Shown here in pieces: positions 8,260 to 15,115 of a DNA stretch of 59,338 bases. The stretch's first letter is position 1; each line of letters starts with the position of its first letter. The stretch is from contig NZ_JBQCCF010000051.1 in the NCBI RefSeq assembly GCF_051962475.1, forward strand, positions 1 to 59,338. Reading direction: 5' to 3'. Origin of the DNA: Dyella_A sp051962475 (GTDB lineage Bacteria > Pseudomonadota > Gammaproteobacteria > Xanthomonadales > Rhodanobacteraceae). The notes beneath the pieces were generated by a model. It made no database searches. It was not told the DNA's origin and was given only the letters and a program-made list of their open reading frames with translations. Made by a program: the position numbers and the translations under genes.

Positions 8260-9026
8260 GCCGTCGCATCATTCCCTGCCTCGACGTGCGCGATGGCCAG
8301 GTGGTCAAGGGCGTGCGTTTCCGCGACCACGTGGTGATGGGCGAGATCGTCGATCTCGCGCTGCGCTACCGCGACGAAAGCGCCGACGAGCTGGTGTTCT
8401 ACGACATCACCGCCAGCCCGGAAGGGCGCAGCGTCGACCGCGGCTGGGTCGAGCGCGTGGCGCGCGTCATCGACATCCCGTTCTGCGTCGCCGGGGGCAT
8501 CCGTTCGGTGGAGGAGGCGCGCGCCGTTCTGCATGCCGGCGCCGACAAGATCTCGGTGAATTCTCCGGCGCTGGAGCGCCCGGAGCTGATCGACGAGCTG
8601 GCCGGGGCGTTCGGCGTGCAGTGCGTGGTGGTCGGCATCGATTCGCTGCGCGACGCCGACGGCCAGTGGCGGGTGCGCCAGTACACCGGCGATCCGAGCA
8701 AGACCCAGGCGCTGGCCCGCGGCACGCTGGACTGGATAGTCGAGGCGCAGCGCCGCGGCGCCGGCGAGATCGTGCTCAACTGCATGGGCAGCGACGGCGT
8801 GCGGCAAGGCTACGACCTGGAACAGCTGCGCGCGGCCCGCGCGCTCTGCCACGTGCCGCTGATCGCCTCGGGCGGTGCCGGAGCGATGGAGCATTTCCGC
8901 GACGCGTTCGTGGATGCCGACGTCGACGGCGCCCTCGCCGCGAGCGTGTTCCACTCGGGCGCCATCGCGATTCCCGAGCTCAAGCGGTATCTGGCGAGCC
9001 AAGGCGTCGCCATGCGCACCTTATGA
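8253..9026 (+). CDS. hisF: Imidazole glycerol phosphate synthase cyclase subunit HisF
   Basis: Cyclase partner of HisH; makes imidazole glycerol phosphate and AICAR from PRFAR and ammonia. 257 residues, barrel fold. Catalytic Asp11 is in IIPCLDVRDG; the second aspartate is in LNCMGSDG. Phosphate loops are VAGGIRS and IASGGAGAMEHF. The ATG at 8253 lies inside the end of hisA, giving the standard HisF N-terminus MLSRRIIPCLDV. Confidence 0.97.
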   Translation: MLSRRIIPCLDVRDGQVVKGVRFRDHVVMGEIVDLALRYRDESADELVFYDITASPEGRSVDRGWVERVARVIDIPFCVAGGIRSVEEARAVLHAGADKISVNSPALERPELIDELAGAFGVQCVVVGIDSLRDADGQWRVRQYTGDPSKTQALARGTLDWIVEAQRRGAGEIVLNCMGSDGVRQGYDLEQLRAARALCHVPLIASGGAGAMEHFRDAFVDADVDGALAASVFHSGAIAIPELKRYLASQGVAMRTL

Positions 9027-9060
9027 AGACGAGCGTCCACGCCGCGCCGCGCCCTTTGCT

Positions 9061-9088
9061 CGTCATGCCGGCTTTCGCCGGCATGACG
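9061..9088. repeat. Perfect 12-bp-stem palindrome between hisF and hisIE
   Basis: CGTCATGCCGGC, a four-base TTTC spacer, then the exact reverse complement. No T-run follows, so it is not a terminator. Sequences of this GTCATGCCGGC...GCCGGCATGAC form are a common intergenic repeat in many proteobacteria. It sits in a 117-bp gap in the his operon and would form a strong mRNA hairpin. Confidence 0.65.
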
Positions 9089-9143
9089 GTGAGGAAGGAT
9101 GCCGCTTCCGTCTCGGCGGTATGAACCCAAAGGAACATCACGC

Positions 9144-9773
9144 GTGAACCCATCGATGCCCCCACTCCATGCCGACCAACTCGACTGGGCCAAAGGCGAC
9201 GGTTTGCTGCCTGCCATCATCCAGCACGCGCAGACCGGCGAAGTGCTGATGCTCGGCTACATGAATGCCGAGGCGCTGGACGTCACCCAGCGCACCGGTC
9301 ACGTCACCTTCTTCAGCCGCTCCAAGCAGCGCCTGTGGACCAAGGGCGAGAGTTCCGGACACGTGCTGGCCCTGCAATCGATCCGCGTGGACTGCGACGC
9401 CGACACGCTGCTGGTGCAGGCGCTGCCGCACGGCCCGACCTGTCACACCGGCACTTCGAGCTGCTTCGGCGATGAGGTGCGCCCGCCGCTCGGCTTCCTG
9501 GCCGAACTCGATGCGCTCGTCGCGCAACGCCATGCCGAGCGGCCGGATGGAAGCTACACCACGCGGCTGTTCGAGGGCGGGGTGCGACGCATCGCGCAGA
9601 AGGTCGGCGAAGAGGGTGTGGAGACGGCGCTGGCCGGCGTCGCGCAGGGGGACGAGGAACTGCTCGGCGAGGCGGCTGACCTGCTGTTCCACCTCAGCGT
9701 GCTGCTGCGGGCACGCGGCTTGTCGCTGACGGAGGTTGCGGCCCTGCTGGCCAAGCGTCACGCGGCGAAGTAG
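9144..9773 (+). CDS. hisI: Bifunctional phosphoribosyl-AMP cyclohydrolase / phosphoribosyl-ATP pyrophosphatase HisIE
   Basis: Steps two and three of histidine synthesis fused in 209 residues. The N-terminal PRA-CH domain (about 10-115) has SRSKQRLWTKGESSGH, the metal-binding VDCDAD segment and GPTCHTG. The C-terminal PRA-PH domain (about 125-209) has the helical EEGVETALAG motif. The GTG at 9144 is preferred over the ATG at 9156 because an AAGGAAC ribosome-binding sequence lies about eight bases upstream. Last gene of the operon, ending 12 bp from a convergent gene. Confidence 0.95.
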   Translation: MNPSMPPLHADQLDWAKGDGLLPAIIQHAQTGEVLMLGYMNAEALDVTQRTGHVTFFSRSKQRLWTKGESSGHVLALQSIRVDCDADTLLVQALPHGPTCHTGTSSCFGDEVRPPLGFLAELDALVAQRHAERPDGSYTTRLFEGGVRRIAQKVGEEGVETALAGVAQGDEELLGEAADLLFHLSVLLRARGLSLTEVAALLAKRHAAK

Positions 9774-9785
9774 CTGGCTGCCGCC

Positions 9786-10778
9786 TCAGTGCGTGGCGGG
9801 CGCCGCGCTGCGCCCGTCCGGGCGGAACGGCACAGGCGGTCCGATGGCATCGCCCTGGCGCCAGCGTGCCAGCTGCGCTGCGATGCCAGCGCCCAGTGAG
9901 ATCTGCGGCTCGGACGGCGTGAGCTTGTCCTGCTGTTCCCATCGAGCGACCTCCGCCTGCGCGAGTTGAAACGCGGCGATCGGGTCGGGGTTCTGGTTCA
10001 GCGCGTCGACCAGCCAGGCGCGGCCGAAGTAGGTGGCATCCGAGTCGCTGCCACAGCCGAACGAGTTGCGATCGGGGCGCGCGGCGGTGATCACCAGCGT
10101 GCCGTCGCCAGCGAGGGGCGGCACAAAGCCGCCCGAATAGCAGGCGTTGACCACCACCACTTTCCACTTGAACGCGTGCTCGGCCAGGATGCCGGCCAGG
10201 TCCTGCGCGCCGATCTGGTCCAGCGGCAGCGGATCCATGTCAACCAGCAGGGTATGCTCGGGGTCACCGTGCGTGGTGAGGTAGAGCATAAGGATGTCCT
10301 GCTGCGGATCCATCGCCTGCGACAGGCCGGTCAGCACCGTCTCCAGATTGCTCCAGCTGGCGAGCGGCGTGGTGTCCAGCGTGGTCGGGTTGTTCGCCAG
10401 CACCACCGTATGGGCGCGCGGGCCATAGCGCTGACGAAACAGCTGCGCGGCGTACTCGGCCTCGTTGCGGAACACATCTTCGCTGCCATCGCCGGCAAAG
10501 CTGACCAGGTAGAGGTTCGGCACGTTCCGCACCCGTGGCCCCAGCCGATCGAGCGCCTTCTGCAGCAAATGTGGTTGGGCGTAGAGCACCTGCTCCGGCG
10601 AAGGCGCATCCGCGGGCCAGGTGTCGCCGGGCGGCGCGGCATCCGTAGTCGCCTGCGCGCTGGGGAGGTCGGCCGCCGCCTGCGCCGGCGTGCCGGCCGG
10701 ATTTGGCGCGTACTGCGCCGCGGCCGTCAGTGCCGCGCCGGTGACGAAGGCGAGCAGGGCGGTGAGCAGCAGGCGCAT
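9786..10778 (-). CDS. Exported C13-family (legumain/caspase-fold) cysteine peptidase
   Basis: 330 residues. A signal peptide is obvious (MRLLLTALLAFVTGAALTAAA), then a Pro/Ala-rich linker to about residue 60. The peptidase C13 domain follows, with the expected dyad: His170 in LYLTTHGD and Cys213 in VVVNACYSGGF, each after a hydrophobic beta strand as in caspase-fold enzymes. The predicted location is periplasmic or secreted. The substrate is unknown; legumain relatives cleave after Asn or Asp. It is convergent with hisIE and is followed upstream by mtnC on the same strand, 16 bp away, so it may be the last cistron of the mtn transcript. I see no functional link with methionine salvage. Confidence 0.85.
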   Translation of the reverse strand: MRLLLTALLAFVTGAALTAAAQYAPNPAGTPAQAAADLPSAQATTDAAPPGDTWPADAPSPEQVLYAQPHLLQKALDRLGPRVRNVPNLYLVSFAGDGSEDVFRNEAEYAAQLFRQRYGPRAHTVVLANNPTTLDTTPLASWSNLETVLTGLSQAMDPQQDILMLYLTTHGDPEHTLLVDMDPLPLDQIGAQDLAGILAEHAFKWKVVVVNACYSGGFVPPLAGDGTLVITAARPDRNSFGCGSDSDATYFGRAWLVDALNQNPDPIAAFQLAQAEVARWEQQDKLTPSEPQISLGAGIAAQLARWRQGDAIGPPVPFRPDGRSAAPATH

Positions 10779-10794
10779 GCGGGCGACCCCTGGT

Positions 10795-11484
10795 TCAGAG
10801 CGTGATGGCGTCGAAGTCGCGATACGCCGGATGCGCCGGGGCGACGGGCATCGCCTGCGATGGATCGCGGATCAGCCAGCCGGTCTGGAACCCCGCCGCG
10901 CGGGCCGCATCCAGCTCCTGCTCGATGTCCGACAGGAACAGGATGTGCGCCGGTTGCTGGTCGATGGCCTCGGCGATGGCGGCATACGAGGCTGCCTCGC
11001 GCTTGGCGCCCGTCTGCGTGTCGAAATAGCCGGCAAACAACGGGCCGAGGTCGCCCGCTTCGCTGTGGTGGAAGAACAGCTTCTGCGCCGGCACCGAGCC
11101 GGACGAATAGACGTAGAGCTTCAACCCCTGCGCGCGCCACTCCCTGAGCCGGGCCGGCACCTCCGGGTACACGTGGGCGCGATAGTCGCCGGCCTCGTAG
11201 CCGTCCTTCCAGATCATGCCCTGCAGCGCCTTGAGCGCGGTGGATTTGCGATCCTCGTCAATCCAGCGCAGCAGCATCTCGATGATCTCCTGCCGGCTGG
11301 CCTCGATGATGTCCGCCTCCTTGGCCGCCTCGTGCAGCCAGTGCTGCACTTCCGGCGTATCGCCGTGGGTTTCGACGAAGGCGGGCAGGCGCTTGCGCGC
11401 GTAGGGAAAGAGTACGTCCCTGACAAAATCGATGGAGCTGGTGGTGCCCTCGATGTCGGTAACGATGGCGCGGATCTCGATCAT
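10795..11484 (-). CDS. mtnC: Enolase-phosphatase E1 MtnC
   Basis: Methionine salvage: enolises and dephosphorylates diketo-methylthiopentyl-1-phosphate to acireductone. 229 residues, HAD superfamily. Motif I is VTDIEGTTSS (Asp10, Glu12), characteristic of MtnC. YSSGSVPAQKLFF is motif II, and FLSDIEQELDAARAAG is the C-terminal acidic motif. It lies 13 bp downstream of mtnD and is presumably co-transcribed with it. Confidence 0.96.
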   Translation of the reverse strand: MIEIRAIVTDIEGTTSSIDFVRDVLFPYARKRLPAFVETHGDTPEVQHWLHEAAKEADIIEASRQEIIEMLLRWIDEDRKSTALKALQGMIWKDGYEAGDYRAHVYPEVPARLREWRAQGLKLYVYSSGSVPAQKLFFHHSEAGDLGPLFAGYFDTQTGAKREAASYAAIAEAIDQQPAHILFLSDIEQELDAARAAGFQTGWLIRDPSQAMPVAPAHPAYRDFDAITL

Positions 11485-11497
11485 CGGTGTCCTTCGG

Positions 11498-12061
11498 TCA
11501 GCGGCGGGCGCTGGTATGTGGCGTCATGCGCGGAAAGCGCGTCGCGATGTCGGTGCCGGTGAAGTTGGCGACCCAGCCTTCCTTGTTGGTGAACAGGCGG
11601 ATCGCCACGAAGTAGGGCGACTCGCTCATGTCGAACCAGTGCGGTGTGCCGTCGGGGACGCCAATCAGGTCGCCCTGCTCACACAGCACCTCGTACACCT
11701 TGCCGTTGAGGTGCAGGGTGAACTGGCCGGCGCCAGCGACGAAGAAGCGCACTTCATCCTCGCTGTGGGTGTGCTCGTCGAGGAATTTCTGGCGCAGCGT
11801 GGCGCGGTCCGGATGGTCTGGCTGGAGGCTGATCACGTCCACCGACTGGTAGCCCTCGCTGGCCATCAGTCGATCGATGTCGCTGCGGTAGGCGGCGATC
11901 ACCTCGGCCTGGCTGGCGCCAGGCGCGATCGACTGACTGGCCTGCCACTGCTCGAAGCGTATGCCGGCGGCGGCCAGCTCGCGGCTGATCGCCGCATGCT
12001 CGTGATACTCGGCCAGCGCCGCGTTGGGAGCGGCGTCGTCGTAAATGCGCAGGCGACTCAT
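11498..12061 (-). CDS. mtnD: Acireductone dioxygenase MtnD
   Basis: Oxidises acireductone to the methionine keto acid (iron form) or to off-pathway products (nickel form). 187 residues, cupin fold. Metal ligands His97, His99 and Glu103 in DEHTHSEDE, and His141 in GTPHWFD. The start at 12061 overlaps the mtnB stop (ATGA); longer readings run into mtnB. Confidence 0.97.
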   Translation of the reverse strand: MSRLRIYDDAAPNAALAEYHEHAAISRELAAAGIRFEQWQASQSIAPGASQAEVIAAYRSDIDRLMASEGYQSVDVISLQPDHPDRATLRQKFLDEHTHSEDEVRFFVAGAGQFTLHLNGKVYEVLCEQGDLIGVPDGTPHWFDMSESPYFVAIRLFTNKEGWVANFTGTDIATRFPRMTPHTSARR

Positions 12062-12705
12062 GCGGACAATCTCCTCAGATCGAGTTCGCAGGCAAGTAGG
12101 AATTCCAGCGCCTCCAGGTGACGCCGTGCCTCGGCCATGCTGCGGCCCCAGGTGTAGATGCCGTGGCCGTCGATGAGATACGCATGCAGCGGCTTGCCGG
12201 CGTCCAGCCACGCATCGACCTGGGCCACTAGTTCGGGCATGTGCTGGGTGTTTGGGAAGACGGGAATCTCCAGCACGCTTTCATGGGTATGAAAGCCGGT
12301 AATCGCCTTCTGCAGCTCCCAGCCCTCGAGGCGGACTACGCCTTGTGCGGCAAATAGACGCGAAGCCACGCTCTGCGTGCGCGAATGGGTGTGTAGTACC
12401 GCCTGCATCTCGGGCCAGCGACGATAAACCTGTGTGTGCAGGGCGGTTTCGGCGCTGGGTCGGGCATCGGTGCCGATGGCGCGGCCGTCGAGATCGACCA
12501 GCATGATGTCGTCTCGGCCGAGATGTCCCTTGTCGCGGCCGGAGATGGTGATGGCGGCATGCGCCTCGTCCACCCGCATCGAGAAATTGCTGCTGGTGGC
12601 CGGGGTCCAGCCCAGGGCGGCGAGTTCCTTGGCGGCCTGGGCGATGGCATCGGCCCGGGCATGGAACGCTTCGCTGGAAAGACCCTTGGGCAATACTTGT
12701 GACAT
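12058..12705 (-). CDS. mtnB: Methylthioribulose-1-phosphate dehydratase MtnB
   Basis: Dehydrates MTRu-1-P in methionine salvage. 215 residues, class II aldolase/adducin fold. Zinc ligands His105 and His107 are in LHTHSRT, and the TSSNFSMR segment is family-typical. First gene of mtnB-mtnD-mtnC; mtnA and a nucleosidase or phosphorylase are not in the window and must lie elsewhere. The ATG at 12705 gives the expected N-terminus. A perfect 14-bp palindrome ends five bases upstream of it. Confidence 0.95.
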   Translation of the reverse strand: MSQVLPKGLSSEAFHARADAIAQAAKELAALGWTPATSSNFSMRVDEAHAAITISGRDKGHLGRDDIMLVDLDGRAIGTDARPSAETALHTQVYRRWPEMQAVLHTHSRTQSVASRLFAAQGVVRLEGWELQKAITGFHTHESVLEIPVFPNTQHMPELVAQVDAWLDAGKPLHAYLIDGHGIYTWGRSMAEARRHLEALEFLLACELDLRRLSA

Positions 12706-12710
12706 GAGTA

Positions 12711-12724
12711 TTTGGACGTCCAAA
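12711..12724. promoter_or_regulatory. Perfect 14-bp palindrome TTTGGACGTCCAAA just upstream of mtnB
   Basis: The palindrome is exact and separated from the mtnB start by five bases, so a bound protein would block the translation or transcription start region. The GACGTC centre resembles MetJ boxes (AGACGTCT), which would suit a methionine-salvage operon, but MetJ normally binds tandem boxes and I see only one. Another dimeric repressor is equally possible. On the minus strand a TATTCT (12749-12754) could be a -10 element. The role is inferred. Confidence 0.5.
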
Positions 12725-12870
12725 CGGTAGAAAAGAATAGCATGGCCGGTGGCGTTGCCCCGGATAATGCGAGGCATTCTCGCAAGTCAGGAAAGATTGC
12801 GATGAACGGCGTAGCATTCGACCACTGATAGCCGCAGCAGCGGTAGTTCATCCACGACGGAGGTTTGCCA

Positions 12871-13203
12871 ATGTCCCACGAAGAAAGCAACGAGTCGCGT
12901 CGCCGATTCCTCAAGATCGCTGCCGGAACAGCCGCTGCCGCGGTGGTGGTGGGTACGCTGCCGCGCCTGGCGCGCGCGGCGGATCTGCCGCACGTCTCCG
13001 AATCGGATCCGACCGCCAGGGCGCTGGGCTACGTGGAAGACGCCAGTACGACCAAGGACCCGAAGCACAAGGCCGGCGACACTTGCGCGAACTGCCAGTT
13101 CTACAGCGGCGGAGCCACCGGTTACGGTCCGTGTCAGTTGTTCCCGGGCAAGTCCGTGGCGGCCAAGGGCTGGTGCGTGTCGCACGCGGCCAAAGCGGGC
13201 TGA
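12871..13203 (+). CDS. High-potential iron-sulfur protein (HiPIP), Tat-exported
   Basis: Small periplasmic electron carrier with one 4Fe-4S cluster. 110 residues: a twin-arginine signal RRRFLK (residues 10-15) with a hydrophobic stretch and a probable cut after LARAA (about 37), then the HiPIP domain. The four cluster cysteines are Cys72, Cys75, Cys88 and Cys102 (CANC, GPC, GWC). The ATG at 12871 is chosen over the TTG at 12865 because a GGAGG sits at 12859-12863. Electron partners are not in the window. A strong terminator follows. Confidence 0.96.
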   Translation: MSHEESNESRRRFLKIAAGTAAAAVVVGTLPRLARAADLPHVSESDPTARALGYVEDASTTKDPKHKAGDTCANCQFYSGGATGYGPCQLFPGKSVAAKGWCVSHAAKAG

Positions 13204-13231
13204 TCGCCTCTCCCTCCGCGTTGCAAAAAAG

Positions 13232-13260
13232 AAAGGCCGGCTGCGAAGCCGGCCTTTTTG
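13232..13260 (+). terminator. Rho-independent terminator after the HiPIP gene, bidirectional
   Basis: Stem of 11 bp (AAAGGCCGGCT / AGCCGGCCTTT) with a four-base loop and a T-run on the plus strand. The A-rich stretch on the left (from 13225) supplies a T-run for minus-strand transcripts too, so it could also end an RNA coming from the gap at 13261-13588. Confidence 0.9.
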
Positions 13261-13588
13261 TTTGTCGAGGCATCGCGCTGTGGACGCGGCGAGCTCCTCA
13301 AAAGTGCTACCCGGCGCGCCAGGATGAGGAGCTGACCCTGTCTGACGCGCCGGGCGGCGATCCGGGGCCCACTGCCAAGTGATCAACCCGCGGACCACGG
13401 ATCATACTCCGCTCCCCGTGGCAGTGCGAACCGGCAGCGGTGATTTGTTGGATCACGAAGAAGTTATTATTTATCAATAATTTACAAAGCATTTGCGTAC
13501 CGGGGAGTCCGAAAGCACGCGCCGCTGCCCAGATCATCACGAAAAGGTATTTTCAGCGAAGAAGTAGACTTTTAGCGGGCGATGACTA
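13261..13588. other. Gene-free gap with interleaved inverted repeats and an AT-rich island
   Basis: No convincing gene in 328 bases. Bases 13292-13354 hold two interleaved 9-bp inverted repeats: AGCTCCTCA (13292-13300) with TGAGGAGCT (13325-13333), and CCCGGCGCG (13310-13318) with CGCGCCGGG (13346-13354). That is the arrangement of an RNA pseudoknot. A further 8-bp pair CACTGCCA / TGGCAGTG spans 13370-13426. From about 13455 to 13500 the sequence is strongly AT-rich (repeated ATTATTTATCAATAATT type), unlike the surrounding DNA. It could be a promoter or a remnant of foreign DNA. Short ORFs here look spurious. Confidence 0.45.
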
Positions 13589-15040
13589 CTATTTATCGGA
13601 ATTGTCCGCGCGTAGGCGGCTGTGGCGCAAGCCGTAGCCGAAATAGATCAGCAGGCCGATCACCGTCCACACGCCCATCAACGCCCAGTTGAACCAGTTC
13701 ATCGTGGAGAGCAGGCCCAGGCAGCTGAGCACGCCGGCCACGCAGATCACCGGGGCCCAGGGCACGCGGAAAGTACGCGGCAGCTCCGGCGCCGTGTAGC
13801 GCAGGATCAGCACGCCGGCGCAGACGGCAGTGAAGGCGATCAGGGTGCCCATCGAGGTGAGGTCGGCCAGCAGGTCGAGTGGGAAGATCGCCGCGAGCAC
13901 CGCGATGCCGAAACCAGTGATGAGCGTGTTGATGTGCGGCGTGCGGTGCTTCGGATGCACCCGCGCAAAGACCTTCGGCAGCAGGCCGTCGCGGGCCATG
14001 ATCATGAAGATGCGCGGCTGGGCGATGATCATCACCAGGATCACCGACGACAGGCCGATCAGCGCACCGACCTCCACCCAGGTGCGCAGCCAGCCCAGCT
14101 CGGCATGGCCGCGAAGCGCCGTCACCACAGGGTCCACCGTGTTGAGCACGGTGTAGGGCACCAGACCGGTCATCACGGCTGCCATGCCCAGATAGAGCAG
14201 GGTGCACAGCACCAGCGAAAGGATGATGCCGAAGGGCAGGTCGCGCTGCGGGTTCTTGCATTCCTGCGCGGCGGTGGAGGTCGCCTCGAAGCCGATGTAG
14301 GCAAAGAACACCATGGCCGCCCCGCGGAAGATGCCGGACCAGCCGAACTCGCCATCGCCCTTCGGTTCGGGAATGAAGGGATGCCAGTTGTCGGTGTTCA
14401 CGTAGCGGGCGCCGGCGATGATGATCATCAGGATCAGGCCGACCTTCAGCAGCACCATCAAGGTGTTCAGTCCCGACGACTCGCGGATGCCGACGTAGCA
14501 CAGCCAGGTCAGCGCCAGCACGATGGCCACCGCTGGCAGGTTGAGCAGATGTCCCGTGGCGACCAGATGCCCGCCGGTGAAAGCCAGTGGGGCCTCGGTG
14601 AGCGAGACGGGCAGGTGGATGCCGACATGGTCGAGCAGGCTGGTGAAATAGCCGGTCCAGCTGGCGGCCACGGCCGAGGCGGAAATGCCGTACTCCAGCA
14701 CCATGTTCCAGCCGATGAACCACGCGACCAGTTCGCCCAGCGTGGCGTAGGCGTAGGAATAGGAACTGCCGGAAACCGGGATGAGGGTGGCGAACTCGGC
14801 GTAGCACAGCGCGCTGAAGGCGCTGCAGATGGCCGCCAGGATGAAGGAGATCAGCACCGCCGGGCCGGCATGCTCGGCAGCTGCGGTGCCGGTGACGACA
14901 AAGATGCCGGTGCCGATTACCGCGCCGATGCCCAGCGCCGTGATGCCCCAGGGGCCGAGCGTGCGGCGCAGGCCGGGGCCGTGACTGTCGTCGATGACGT
15001 CGCTGAAATTGGTCTTGCGGGCGAGCAGTTGCTTGAGCAT
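13589..15040 (-). CDS. APC-family amino acid permease (cationic amino acid transporter type)
   Basis: 483 residues with about 12 hydrophobic segments and the APC signature ITALGIGAVIGTGIFVVTGTAAAEHAGPA at the first helix (glycine-rich unwound helix). YIGFEATSTAAQECKNPQRDLP in the middle is typical of the YfnA/CAT branch. Likely imports amino acids with protons; the exact substrate cannot be read. The ATG at 15040 is preferred over the one at 15046 because a GGA ribosome-binding sequence lies six bases upstream of it. A paralogue lies just upstream on the same strand. Confidence 0.9.
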   Translation of the reverse strand: MLKQLLARKTNFSDVIDDSHGPGLRRTLGPWGITALGIGAVIGTGIFVVTGTAAAEHAGPAVLISFILAAICSAFSALCYAEFATLIPVSGSSYSYAYATLGELVAWFIGWNMVLEYGISASAVAASWTGYFTSLLDHVGIHLPVSLTEAPLAFTGGHLVATGHLLNLPAVAIVLALTWLCYVGIRESSGLNTLMVLLKVGLILMIIIAGARYVNTDNWHPFIPEPKGDGEFGWSGIFRGAAMVFFAYIGFEATSTAAQECKNPQRDLPFGIILSLVLCTLLYLGMAAVMTGLVPYTVLNTVDPVVTALRGHAELGWLRTWVEVGALIGLSSVILVMIIAQPRIFMIMARDGLLPKVFARVHPKHRTPHINTLITGFGIAVLAAIFPLDLLADLTSMGTLIAFTAVCAGVLILRYTAPELPRTFRVPWAPVICVAGVLSCLGLLSTMNWFNWALMGVWTVIGLLIYFGYGLRHSRLRADNSDK

Positions 15041-15115
15041 GGTCATTCCGGAAAAGACGACGGCACGGCTTTCACCGTGCCGTCATGGCGTGAACTCAGT
15101 CGGTGCGGATCGGAC

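Noticed and set aside
12787..13398. Minus-strand ORF across the HiPIP gene and the gap beyond
   Set aside because: Runs through a strong terminator hairpin and is antisense to HiPIP. I considered a transposase remnant for its APGSTFEELAAST segment but could not support it.
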